Positions 17,085 through 25,028 of a DNA stretch of 64,000 nt are shown here, one piece after another. The notes beneath the pieces were generated by a model. That model ran no database searches and was not told the origin of the DNA. It was given only the letters and a program-made list of their open reading frames with translations. The stretch is from Agrococcus carbonis. GTDB taxonomy: Bacteria; Actinomycetota; Actinomycetes; Actinomycetales; Microbacteriaceae. The position numbers and the translations under genes are program-made. The stretch is from contig NZ_LT629734.1 of NCBI RefSeq assembly GCF_900104705.1, forward strand, positions 930,001-994,000, in the 5' to 3' direction. The first letter of the stretch is position 1. Each line of letters opens with the position of its first letter.

Positions 17085-17542
17085 TGACCACCACGATCGA
17101 GAACCCGAACTACGCCTACCCCGCGCGCTCGCGCGGCCGCCGCGGCCCCAACCTCGAGAAGGCGGGCTGGATCTTCATGCGCGCCTCGGGCGTCGTGCTG
17201 ATCGTGCTGATCTTCGGCCACCTCGCCTACAACCTGCTCTGGACGCCCGGCGGCATCCACGCGATCGACTTCGGCTTCGTCGGCGGCAAGCTCGCCAACC
17301 CGTTCTGGCAGTGGTGGGACGTGCTGATGCTGTGGCTCGCGATCCTGCACGGCTCGAACGGCATGCGCACGATCGTGAACGACTACGTGCACAAGCCTGC
17401 CGTGCGCCGCGTCGCCCTCGGCGCGATCGGCGTCGCCGCCGCGGTGCTCATCATCCTCGGCACGCTCATCACCTTCACGTTCGACCCCTGCCCGCCGAAC
17501 GCGGACCCCTCGCTGCTGCCGTCGTTCTGCGCAGAGCGCTAA
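17084..17542 (+). CDS. sdhD: Succinate dehydrogenase hydrophobic membrane anchor
   Basis: 152 residues with three membrane segments (IFMRASGVVLIVLIFGHLAY, DVLMLWLAILHGSNGMRTIV, LGAIGVAAAVLIILGTLITF) and conserved His residues in FGHLAYN and LHGSNGMR. The first 28 residues are basic and cytoplasmic. ATG overlaps the sdhC stop (TGATG). It completes the membrane part of complex II. Confidence 0.88.
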   Translation: MTTTIENPNYAYPARSRGRRGPNLEKAGWIFMRASGVVLIVLIFGHLAYNLLWTPGGIHAIDFGFVGGKLANPFWQWWDVLMLWLAILHGSNGMRTIVNDYVHKPAVRRVALGAIGVAAAVLIILGTLITFTFDPCPPNADPSLLPSFCAER

Positions 17543-17569
17543 GCAAGAAATCCGGAGACCCCCAGGTAC

Positions 17570-19357
17570 ATGGCTGATCAGCGTTCCGTCACCGACGGCA
17601 TCCACTACCACCAGCACGACGTCGTCATCGTGGGCGCAGGCGGCGCCGGCATGCGCGCGGCGATCGAGGCCGCGCCGAAGGCGTCGACGGCGGTGATCAC
17701 GAAGCTCTACCCGACGCGCTCCCACACGGGTGCGGCGCAGGGCGGCATGGCCGCGGCGCTCGCCAACGTGGAGGAGGACAGCAACGAGTGGCACACGTAC
17801 GACACCGTGAAGGGCGGCGACTACCTCACCGATCAGGACTCCGCTGAGATCCTGACGCGCGAGGCGATCGACGCGGTCTACGACCTCGAGAACATGGGCC
17901 TGCCGTTCAACCGCACGGAGGACGGCAAGATCGATCAGCGCCGCTTCGGCGGCCACACGCGCGACCACGGCAAGGCGCCCGTGCGCCGCGCGTGCTACGC
18001 GGCCGACCGCACCGGTCACATGATCCTGCAGACGCTCTACCAGAACTGCGTCAAGCACGGCGTCGAGTTCTTCAACGAGTTCTACGCGCTCGACCTCGTC
18101 ATGGCAGAGGTCGACGGCGTGCAGCGCGTCGCGGGCGTCGTCGCGTACGAGCTCGCGACCGGCGAGATCCACGTCTTCCAGGGCAAGTCGGTCATCTTCG
18201 CGACCGGCGGCTTCGGCAAGATCTACAAGACGACCTCGAACGCCCACACCCTCACGGGCGACGGCGTCGGCATCGTGTGGCGCAAGGGCCTGCCGCTCGA
18301 GGACATGGAGTTCTACCAGTTCCACCCGACGGGCCTCGCGGGCCTCGGGATCCTCCTGACCGAGGGCGCGCGCGGCGAGGGCGCGATCCTGCGCAACGCC
18401 TCCGGCGAGCGCTTCATGGAGCGCTACGCCCCCACGATCAAGGACCTCGCGCCGCGTGACATCGTCGCGCGCTCCATGGTGCAGGAGGTGCTCGAGGGGC
18501 GCGGCGCCGGCCCGCACAAGGACTACGTCTACCTCGACTGCACCCACCTGGGCGCCGAGGTGCTCGAGACGAAGCTGCCCGACATCACCGAGTTCGCGCG
18601 CACCTACCTGGGCGTCGACCCGGTCGTCGAGCGCGTGCCGGTCTACCCGACCGCGCACTACGCGATGGGCGGCATCCCCACCAACAACGACGCCGAGGTG
18701 CTCAGCGACAACGACACGGTCGTGCCGGGCCTCTACGCCGCCGGCGAGTGCGCGTGCGTCTCGGTGCACGGCGCGAACCGCCTCGGCACCAACTCGCTGC
18801 TCGACATCAACGTCTTCGGCAAGCGCGCCGGCAACAACGCCGTCGCGTACGCGCAGGGCGCCGACTTCGTCGACCTGCCGGGCGACGCCGCCGACGGCGT
18901 CGTGAAGCTGCTCGCCCAGCTGCGCGAGGGCACCGGCACCGAGAGCGTCGCCGAGATCCGCAAGGCGCTGCAGGAGACGATGGACCGCAACGCCCAGGTG
19001 TTCCGCACCGAGGAGACGCTGCAGGCCGCGCTCGCCGACATCGCCGTGCTGCGCCAGCGCTACCCGAACGTGCGCATCCACGACCGCGGCCGCCGGTTCA
19101 ACACCGACCTGCTCGAGGCCGTCGAGCTCGGCTTCCTGCTCGATCTGGCCGAGATCGTCGTCGTGTCGGCGATCAACCGCAAGGAGTCGCGCGGCGCCCA
19201 CATGCGCGACGACTACCCGACGCGCGACGACGAGAACTACATGCAGCACACGATGGCCTACCGCACGGCGGGCGAGGTCGGCGTGCCGCAGGAGATCCGC
19301 CTGGATTGGAAGCCCGTGCGCGTGACGCACTACGAGCCGCAGGAGAGGAAGTACTGA
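17570..19357 (+). CDS. sdhA: Succinate dehydrogenase flavoprotein subunit
   Basis: 595 residues. Oxidises succinate to fumarate with covalent FAD. The N-terminal [14 protein letters not shown] dinucleotide fold is followed by [15 protein letters not shown], whose His carries the flavin. Substrate-binding motifs include [26 protein letters not shown] and the later [14 protein letters not shown]. The C-terminal domain ends in a normal SdhA tail. The ATG at 17570 follows sdhD by 27 bases. Its stop overlaps sdhB by one base, so all four sdh genes form one operon. Confidence 0.95.
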   Translation: MADQRSVTDGIHYHQHDVVIVGAGGAGMRAAIEAAPKASTAVITKLYPTRSHTGAAQGGMAAALANVEEDSNEWHTYDTVKGGDYLTDQDSAEILTREAIDAVYDLENMGLPFNRTEDGKIDQRRFGGHTRDHGKAPVRRACYAADRTGHMILQTLYQNCVKHGVEFFNEFYALDLVMAEVDGVQRVAGVVAYELATGEIHVFQGKSVIFATGGFGKIYKTTSNAHTLTGDGVGIVWRKGLPLEDMEFYQFHPTGLAGLGILLTEGARGEGAILRNASGERFMERYAPTIKDLAPRDIVARSMVQEVLEGRGAGPHKDYVYLDCTHLGAEVLETKLPDITEFARTYLGVDPVVERVPVYPTAHYAMGGIPTNNDAEVLSDNDTVVPGLYAAGECACVSVHGANRLGTNSLLDINVFGKRAGNNAVAYAQGADFVDLPGDAADGVVKLLAQLREGTGTESVAEIRKALQETMDRNAQVFRTEETLQAALADIAVLRQRYPNVRIHDRGRRFNTDLLEAVELGFLLDLAEIVVVSAINRKESRGAHMRDDYPTRDDENYMQHTMAYRTAGEVGVPQEIRLDWKPVRVTHYEPQERKY

Positions 19358-20280
19358 TGGCTGACAGCGAGCAGAAGAACGAGCACAGCTTCGGCAGCGA
19401 GGGCGCATCCGAGACCGGGAGCCCGAGCGCCCAGGCCGAGGCCGCCGTCGACGCGACCGACACCGACGCGCAGGCCGTGAGCGCCGAGTCCACCGCTCCG
19501 GCGCCCGTCGACTCCGCGCAGGAGGGCCACGACCGCCCGGTCGAGGCCGTGGAGCCGGTCGAGGAGCCGCAGAGCTTCCCCGTCACGGTGATCATCCGCC
19601 GCTTCGACCCCGAGGTCGACGACGAGCCCCGCTGGGTCGACTACGACGTGCAGATGTTCGCGACCGAGCGCATCCTCGACGCCCTCCACCGCATCAAGTG
19701 GGAGATCGACCCGTCGCTGACGTTCCGCCGCTCGTGCGCGCACGGCATCTGCGGCTCGGACGCCATGCGCATCAACGGCAAGAACCGCCTCGCGTGCAAG
19801 GCGCTCGTGAAGGACTTCGACGTCTCGAAGCCCATCTACGTCGAGGCGATCAAGGGCCTGCCGCTCGAGAAGGACCTCATCGTGAACATGGAGCCGTTCT
19901 TCGACTCCTTCCGCGAGATCCAGCCGTTCCTGCAGGCCTCGTCGAAGCCCGAGAAGGAGCGCCACCAGTCGATCGCCGAGCGCGAGCGCTTCGACGACAC
20001 GACCAAGTGCATCCTGTGCGCCGCGTGCACGACCTCGTGCCCGGTGTTCTGGACGGACGGCCAGTACTTCGGCCCCGCCGCGATCGTGAACGCGCACCGC
20101 TTCATCTTCGACTCGCGCGACGAGGCCTCGCAGGTGCGCCTCGACATCCTCAACGACCAGGAGGGCGTGTGGCGCTGCCGCACGACCTTCAACTGCACGG
20201 ATGCGTGCCCGCGCGGCATCCAGGTGACCAAGGCGATCGCCGAGGTCAAGCAGGCGATGATGACGGGCGTCAAGCGCTAG
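19357..20280 (+). CDS. sdhB: Succinate dehydrogenase iron-sulfur subunit with N-terminal extension
   Basis: 307 residues, longer than the usual 240-260. Residues 1 to about 72 form an acidic, Ala-, Ser- and Glu-rich, low-complexity extension; the SdhB fold starts at SFPVTVIIRRFDPEVDDEP. Cluster motifs: SCAHGICGSDAM with a distal Cys in RLACKAL for [2Fe-2S] (Asp replaces the third Cys, as in many SdhB), and CILCAACTTSCP plus FNCTDACPRGI for the other two clusters. ATG overlaps the sdhA stop (TGATG), so the extension is really translated unless an internal start is used; no other start with a ribosome site is evident. A terminator follows. Confidence 0.93.
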   Translation: MADSEQKNEHSFGSEGASETGSPSAQAEAAVDATDTDAQAVSAESTAPAPVDSAQEGHDRPVEAVEPVEEPQSFPVTVIIRRFDPEVDDEPRWVDYDVQMFATERILDALHRIKWEIDPSLTFRRSCAHGICGSDAMRINGKNRLACKALVKDFDVSKPIYVEAIKGLPLEKDLIVNMEPFFDSFREIQPFLQASSKPEKERHQSIAERERFDDTTKCILCAACTTSCPVFWTDGQYFGPAAIVNAHRFIFDSRDEASQVRLDILNDQEGVWRCRTTFNCTDACPRGIQVTKAIAEVKQAMMTGVKR

Positions 20281-20292
20281 GGCGACTGCCTT

Positions 20293-20332
20293 CGGCGAGG
20301 GCCGGCATCCGTGAGGGTGCCGGCCCTCGCCG
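20293..20332 (+). terminator. Terminator of the sdh operon
   Basis: Perfect 15-bp stem (20293-20307 with 20318-20332), 10-base loop, 12 bases after the sdhB stop. It could also serve the convergent membrane protein gene ending at 20342. Confidence 0.8.
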
Positions 20333-20341
20333 CTTCCGGGG

Positions 20342-20752
20342 CTACGAGCGCCGCAGCGCGACGACGTTCGCGACGCCCCATGCGACCACGAGCCCGATGA
20401 ACTGCAGCCACAGCACCACGCGCATGGCGCTGCCGGGCTCGAGCAGCACCTGGCCGGTGACGAGCACCGCGAGCGAGAGCAGGAGCGCCACCACGCCCAC
20501 GGCGGCGAAGCCGCGCGTCGCGGCGGCGCGGTCGCGCTCGTCCGCGTACTCGGCGGCGTTGAGCCGCGTCACGTCGCTCGCCCGCCCGGATCGCGCGTAG
20601 ACCGCGCTCGCGCCGGTGAAGAGCGCGACGAGCAGGAGGATGCCCGCGGATCCCCAGCGGTCGAGCAGTGCGAGCGTGACCCCGCCGCACAGCACGGCGA
20701 CGACCAGCAGCGCGTTCCACCACGACATCCGCAGCCACCTACGCGTCGACAT
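20342..20752 (-). CDS. Small membrane protein paired with an XRE regulator
   Basis: 136 residues if ATG 20752 is used (GGAGGAG seven bases upstream, overlapping the regulator gene by 14 bases), or 128 if ATG 20728 is used (AGGTGG upstream). Four hydrophobic stretches are visible: WWNALLVVAVLCGGVTLALL, AGILLLVALFTGASAVY, AAVGVVALLLSLAVLVTG and MRVVLWLQFIGLVVAWGVAN, with a basic loop around RTRLNAAEYADERDRAA in the middle. I do not recognise a named family. Gene pairs of a small YozG-like regulator and a small membrane protein are common in Gram-positives, with unknown function. Confidence 0.65.
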   Translation of the reverse strand: MSTRRWLRMSWWNALLVVAVLCGGVTLALLDRWGSAGILLLVALFTGASAVYARSGRASDVTRLNAAEYADERDRAAATRGFAAVGVVALLLSLAVLVTGQVLLEPGSAMRVVLWLQFIGLVVAWGVANVVALRRS

Positions 20753-20933
20753 CGAACAGCTCCTCCACGGTCGTCCCGAAGTGCCGCGCGAGGTGCACGG
20801 CGAGCGTGAGCGAGGGATCGTAGCGGCCGGTCTCGATCGCGTTGATCGTCTGGCGCGAGACGCCCATCGCCTGCGCGAGCGCCTGCTGCGACAGGCCCTC
20901 GGCCTGCCGGCGCTCCCGCACGCGGCTCTCCAT
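20739..20933 (-). CDS. Small XRE-family (YozG-like) HTH regulator
   Basis: 64 residues, essentially one helix-turn-helix: RVRERRQAEGLSQQALAQAMGVSRQTINAIETGRYDPSL, then LAVHLARHFGTTVEELFDVDA. Length and the C-terminal VEELF motif match the YozG-like subfamily of Cro/CI regulators. I start at ATG 20933 because the domain begins there; the frame is open upstream through the operator region. It overlaps the downstream membrane protein gene. TTGACA-type half-sites and a 12-bp palindrome just upstream suggest autoregulation. Confidence 0.85.
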   Translation of the reverse strand: MESRVRERRQAEGLSQQALAQAMGVSRQTINAIETGRYDPSLTLAVHLARHFGTTVEELFDVDA

Positions 20934-20946
20934 GTGGAAAGCGTAC

Positions 20947-20998
20947 TTGACACGGGAGGCGATGACAAGCATGCTTGACATGTTAAGTCCGCTTGTCA
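20947..20998. promoter_or_regulatory. Operator/promoter region with repeated TTGACA-like half-sites
   Basis: Between the XRE gene and the divergent gene at 21029. TTGACA occurs at 20947-20952 and 20975-20980, TGACAA at 20963-20968 and CTTGTCA at 20992-20998. A perfect 12-bp palindrome, CAAGCATGCTTG, lies at 20966-20977 with flanking TGA/ACA that extend the symmetry partly. The sites could serve as -35 elements in both directions and as binding sites for the XRE protein. Confidence 0.55.
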
Positions 20999-21028
20999 CC
21001 CGCATCCGAACCAGCACTGGAGGAACCC

Positions 21029-21517
21029 ATGCTCGACGCCCTCTCCGACTTCACGACCGGACTGCCCGCCTGGGCGCAGTGGATCGGCGTCATGCTGATC
21101 AGCGCCGTCCCCTTCGTCGAGAGCTACTTCGGCGCCGCGATCGGCGTGCTCGCCGGCGTGCACCCGGTCGTCGCGATCGTCGCCGCGGTCGTCGGCAACG
21201 CCGCGTCGATGCTCGTGTTCGTGCTCACGGCGGATGCCGCGCGCACCAAGGTCCTGGCGGGCCGGGCCGGTGAGGACGGCCCGGAGCCGAGCCCGCGGCG
21301 GCTGCGGCTCAAGCGCATGTTCGACCGCTTCGGCGTGCCGGGCGTGAGCCTGCTCGGCCAGACCGTCCTGCCGAGCCAGATCACCTCGGGCGCGATGGTG
21401 TCGTTCGGCGCGTCCCGCAACGCGGTCATCGTGTGGCAGTGCATCTCGATCGTGGCGTGGGGCACCGCCTTCGGCCTGCTCGCCCTCGGCGGCGCCGAGC
21501 TGCTCTCGCTGCGCTGA
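21029..21517 (+). CDS. Small multidrug export family membrane protein
   Basis: 162 residues, resembling the Sm_multidrug_ex (PF06695) family: the core VPFVESYFGAAIGVLAGVHP and AVVGNAASMLVFVL, then a basic cytoplasmic stretch (about 84-107), a LKRMFDRFGVPGVSLLGQTVLPSQI segment and a final hydrophobic helix. Four or so membrane segments. The family name is historical and transport of drugs is not shown. ATG 21029 has GGAGGA four bases upstream. It is transcribed away from the XRE gene over the shared operator region. Confidence 0.7.
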   Translation: MLDALSDFTTGLPAWAQWIGVMLISAVPFVESYFGAAIGVLAGVHPVVAIVAAVVGNAASMLVFVLTADAARTKVLAGRAGEDGPEPSPRRLRLKRMFDRFGVPGVSLLGQTVLPSQITSGAMVSFGASRNAVIVWQCISIVAWGTAFGLLALGGAELLSLR

Positions 21518-21551
21518 CGCCCCTCCCCGGTCGGCGCGGGGCCGCGTGGTG

Positions 21552-21557
21552 CAGACT
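21552..21557 (+). promoter_or_regulatory. -10-like box, leaderless start of the first dynamin-like gene
   Basis: CAGACT with six bases to GTG 21564. The box departs from TANNNT at its first base, so it is weaker evidence than others here. Confidence 0.4.
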
Positions 21558-21563
21558 GGCCGC

Positions 21564-23360
21564 GTGAACGACGCCACGCTCGCCGCGCTCGACCGGCTCG
21601 ACGTCCTGCGCTCGGCGCTCGAGTCGGTGCCGCTGCCGCTGCCGACGGCGGCGGCGGACGCGGCGCGCGAGGCGCGGGCGGCGGCGGTGCGGCAGATCGA
21701 CGACTACGTCGGACCGCGCATCGGCGACCTCGAGGCGCCGCTGCTCGCGGTGGTCGGCGGCTCGACCGGCGCCGGCAAGTCGACGCTCGTCAACGCGCTC
21801 GTCGGCCTCCCCGTCACCCGCACCGGCGTCATTCGTCCCACGACGCGGCAGCCCATCCTGCTCCACGCGCCGGGCGACGCGGCCTGGTTCGCGTCCACGC
21901 GCATCCTGCCCGGCCTCGCCCGCGTGCGGGGCGCGGTGCGGGATGCGCCGGCGCAGCAGGCGGGCGAGGATCCGGATGCCGGGCAGATCGGCTCGGTCGT
22001 GCTCGTCGCCGATGAGCGCGTGCCGCAGGACCTCGCGATCCTCGACGCCCCGGACGTCGACTCGATCGCCGACGAGAACCGGGCGCTCGCCGCGCAGCTG
22101 CTCGCGGCCGCCGACCTGTGGCTGTTCGCGACCACTGCCAATCGCTACGCCGACGCGGTGCCGTGGCGGCTGCTCGACGATGCGGCGTCTCGCGACATCA
22201 CCGTCGGCATCGTGCTGAACCGCGTGCCGCCCGGAGCGGAGGACGAGGTCGAGGCCGACCTGCGGCAGATGCTCGCGGCCCGGGGCCTCGCATCCGCCCC
22301 CGTGTTCGTCATCGCGGAGTCGACGCTCGACGAGCGGGGGATGCTGCCGGCGGACGCCGCCGAGGGCGTGCGCGCGTGGCTCGCCGCCATCGCCGGCGAC
22401 CGGGCCGAGCGCGCGCGGGTCGCGGGGCGCACGCTCGCGGGCGCGGTCGGCCGGCTCGCCGCGACCGCGGCAGCCATCGCCGACGCCCGCGACGAGCAGC
22501 TCGCCGTCGCGCGCGACCTGCGCGAGACGGTGCTGGGCGCCCACGACGACGCCGCCGACCGCATCGGCGACGCGACGCGCGACGGCGTGCTGCTGCGCGG
22601 CGAGGTGCTCGCGCGCTGGCAGGACTTCGTGGGCACCTCCGACGTCTTCCGCACGCTCGAGTCGTGGTTCTCGCGCACCCGCGACCGCGTGACCGCGTGG
22701 TTCCAGGGCAGGCCCGCACCGCCGATCGAGGTCGAGCACGAGATCGAGACGGGCCTGCACGCCGTGATGCTCGACGAGGCGGGCCGAGCGGCGTCGGACG
22801 CGTGGGCGCGCGTGCGCCACTCCGCGGTCGGCCGCGCCCTCACCGACGGCGCCGATCTCGCGCATCCCTCCCCCGACGTCTCCGAGCACGCCGCCCGGCT
22901 CGTCCGCGAGTGGCAGCAGGCGCTCGTCGAGCTGATCGGCGAGCAGGCGGCGGGCAAGCGCACGAAGGCGCGCGTGATGTCGCTCGGGCTCAACGTCATC
23001 ACGGTCGCGCTCATGGTCGTCGTGTTCGCCTCGACCGGCGGCCTCACCGGCGGCGAGCTCGCGATCGCGGGCGGCTCGGCGGTCGTCGGGCAGAAGCTGC
23101 TCGAGACGATCTTCGGCGAGGATGCGGTGCGTCGCCTGGCCGCGCAGGCCCGCGACGACCTCGACGCGCGCGTGCACGCGCTGCTGCGCGAGCAGGCGGG
23201 GCGCTGGGATGCGCTGCTCGCGCCCGTCGAGGCGGGCGCCGACGGCGAGACGCTCCGGGAGGCGGCGAGGCGGCTCGAGGCGGCGATGGCCGAGGTGGCG
23301 GCGGGCGGTGCCGGCATCGGCGCCGTCCCGGGCGACGGTCCGCAGGAGCCGCTGCGGTGA
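21564..23360 (+). CDS. Dynamin-like GTPase with C-terminal membrane segment (first of pair)
   Basis: 598 residues. G1 loop GGSTGAGKST (about 74-83), a probable G2 Thr in RPTTRQP, G3-like LDAPDVDS and a G4 reading NRVP instead of NKxD. A long helical middle and C-terminal region contains hydrophobic stretches VMSLGLNVITVALMVVVFAS and LAIAGGSAVVGQKLLE. This matches the Dynamin_N-type membrane GTPases of actinobacteria. Its stop overlaps the start of a second GTPase (GTGA). Such pairs, DynA and DynB, stabilise cell division septa in Streptomyces; a membrane remodelling role here is inference. GTG 21564 was chosen from the -10 spacing; two other GTG codons lie just upstream. Confidence 0.78.
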   Translation: MNDATLAALDRLDVLRSALESVPLPLPTAAADAAREARAAAVRQIDDYVGPRIGDLEAPLLAVVGGSTGAGKSTLVNALVGLPVTRTGVIRPTTRQPILLHAPGDAAWFASTRILPGLARVRGAVRDAPAQQAGEDPDAGQIGSVVLVADERVPQDLAILDAPDVDSIADENRALAAQLLAAADLWLFATTANRYADAVPWRLLDDAASRDITVGIVLNRVPPGAEDEVEADLRQMLAARGLASAPVFVIAESTLDERGMLPADAAEGVRAWLAAIAGDRAERARVAGRTLAGAVGRLAATAAAIADARDEQLAVARDLRETVLGAHDDAADRIGDATRDGVLLRGEVLARWQDFVGTSDVFRTLESWFSRTRDRVTAWFQGRPAPPIEVEHEIETGLHAVMLDEAGRAASDAWARVRHSAVGRALTDGADLAHPSPDVSEHAARLVREWQQALVELIGEQAAGKRTKARVMSLGLNVITVALMVVVFASTGGLTGGELAIAGGSAVVGQKLLETIFGEDAVRRLAAQARDDLDARVHALLREQAGRWDALLAPVEAGADGETLREAARRLEAAMAEVAAGGAGIGAVPGDGPQEPLR

Positions 23361-24991
23361 GCGCGCCCGCGGTGGACCACCTGCTCGGCGCGCTCCACGA
23401 GGCGGCGGAGCTCGGCGCCGGCCGCGTGCCGGAGGCCGACCTCGAGCACGTGCGGCGCATCCTCGAGCGCGCCGGCGAGCGCCGCTCCCTCTCGAGCGAG
23501 CACACCGTCGTCGGCTTCTTCGGCGCGACGGGATCGGGCAAGTCGTCGCTCATGAACGCGCTCGTCGGCGAGCCGATCGCGCGCACGCACGTGCGGCGGC
23601 CGACCACCGCCGTGCCGCTCGCCGCGGTCTGGGACCCGCGCGGCGCATCCGCCCTGCTCGACTGGCTGCAGGTGCACGACCGCCGGGTGATCGAGCGTCC
23701 GTTCGCGACCGATGCGCGCGGGCGGCCGCAGGAGCTCTCGCTCATCCTGCTCGACCTGCCCGACTTCGACTCGGTCGCGATCGAGCACCGCGCGATCGCC
23801 GAGCGGCTCGCGGGGCAGGTCGACGTGCTCGTCTGGGTCGTCGACCCGCAGAAGTACGCCGACGCCGTGATCCACCGCGAGTTCATCGCGCCGCTCGCGG
23901 CCCACGCATCCGTCACCGCGGCCGTGCTCAACCAGGTCGATCGACTGCCCGCGGCCGAGGTGCCCCACGTCGTCGACTCGCTGCAGGGGCTGCTGCGCCG
24001 CGACGGGCTCGAGCGGGTGCAGGTGCTCGCGGTCTCGGCGACCGAGGGCACGGGCATCGACGCGCTGCGGCAGCGGATCGCCGCGTTCGCCGCCGAGCGG
24101 CAGGCGGCGTCGCAGCGGCTCACCGCCGACGTGCGATCGGTCGCCGCCCGGCTCGAGCCCGCGGGTGCGCCGGGCCGGCTGCGGGGCGCGGACGCGCAGG
24201 CGCTCGAGCGCGGGCTCGCCGCGGCTGCGGGCGTCGACGCCGTCGCGGCCGCCGTCGCGGGCTCGTACCGCAAGCGAGCGGGACAGGTGACGGGCTGGCC
24301 GCTCACGGCGTGGATGCTGCGGCTCGCGCCCGATCCGCTGCGGCGCCTGCACCTCGCGTTCGGGCGCGAGCGCGGCCGCGAGGCCGACGTGCACCGCACG
24401 AGCCTGCCACCGATGACCGCGGCGCAGCGCGCGCAGGCCGGCCTCGCGGTGCGCGCCTACGCAGAGACGGCCGCCGAGGGGCTCGGCGCCGGCTGGTCGG
24501 CGGCGATCCGCGAGCATGCGGCGGATGCGCTCGAGGCGCTCCCGGCGGAGCTCGACCGGGCGGTCGCCCGCACCGACCTCGGCGCGCGCGCCTCCTGGTG
24601 GTGGCCGCTGCTCGCGGCGATCCAGTGGCTCGTGCTCATCGTCGCGGTCGTGAGCGGGGTCTGGCTGCTGCTGCCGCTCGTGCTGCCGCTGTGGGACATG
24701 GTCGCGCCGGCGATCCCGCAGGTCGCGGAGACGGAGACGTGGCTCGACGGCTGGCCGGTGCCGCTCGTCGGGCTGCTCGGCGGCGTGCTGCTCGGCATCG
24801 TGCTCGGGCTCCTCGGCGCGCTCATCGGCGGCGCGGTCGGGGCGGCGAGGCGCTCGCGGGCTCGGCGGCGGCTGCGCGCGCAGGTGCGGGCCGTCGCGCG
24901 GGAGCACGTCGTGCTGCCAGTCGAGGGCGAGCGCGAGCGCGCCAGGGAGTTCGCCGTCGCGCTCGCGCGCGCGGCTGGCCGCACTCCCTAG
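23357..24991 (+). CDS. Dynamin-like/YfjP-like membrane GTPase (second of pair)
   Basis: 544 residues. G1 GATGSGKSS (about 55-63), RRPTTAVP as the switch I Thr, G3 LDLPDFDS, and a canonical G4 NQVD. Switch II and the VWVVDPQKYADAVIHREF segment mirror the first gene, where DLWLFATTANRYADAVPWR occupies the same place. The C-terminus has three hydrophobic segments: WPLLAAIQWLVLIVAVVSGVW, LLPLVLPLWDMV and VGLLGGVLLGIVLGLLGALI, then a basic tail. It overlaps the preceding gene by four bases, so the products likely act as a heteromeric pair. Role in septum or membrane integrity is inferred. Confidence 0.78.
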   Translation: MSAPAVDHLLGALHEAAELGAGRVPEADLEHVRRILERAGERRSLSSEHTVVGFFGATGSGKSSLMNALVGEPIARTHVRRPTTAVPLAAVWDPRGASALLDWLQVHDRRVIERPFATDARGRPQELSLILLDLPDFDSVAIEHRAIAERLAGQVDVLVWVVDPQKYADAVIHREFIAPLAAHASVTAAVLNQVDRLPAAEVPHVVDSLQGLLRRDGLERVQVLAVSATEGTGIDALRQRIAAFAAERQAASQRLTADVRSVAARLEPAGAPGRLRGADAQALERGLAAAAGVDAVAAAVAGSYRKRAGQVTGWPLTAWMLRLAPDPLRRLHLAFGRERGREADVHRTSLPPMTAAQRAQAGLAVRAYAETAAEGLGAGWSAAIREHAADALEALPAELDRAVARTDLGARASWWWPLLAAIQWLVLIVAVVSGVWLLLPLVLPLWDMVAPAIPQVAETETWLDGWPVPLVGLLGGVLLGIVLGLLGALIGGAVGAARRSRARRRLRAQVRAVAREHVVLPVEGERERAREFAVALARAAGRTP

Positions 24992-25028
24992 CCCTGGGCC
25001 ACCGCCGGAGCGGGCAGGAGGAGCAGGG

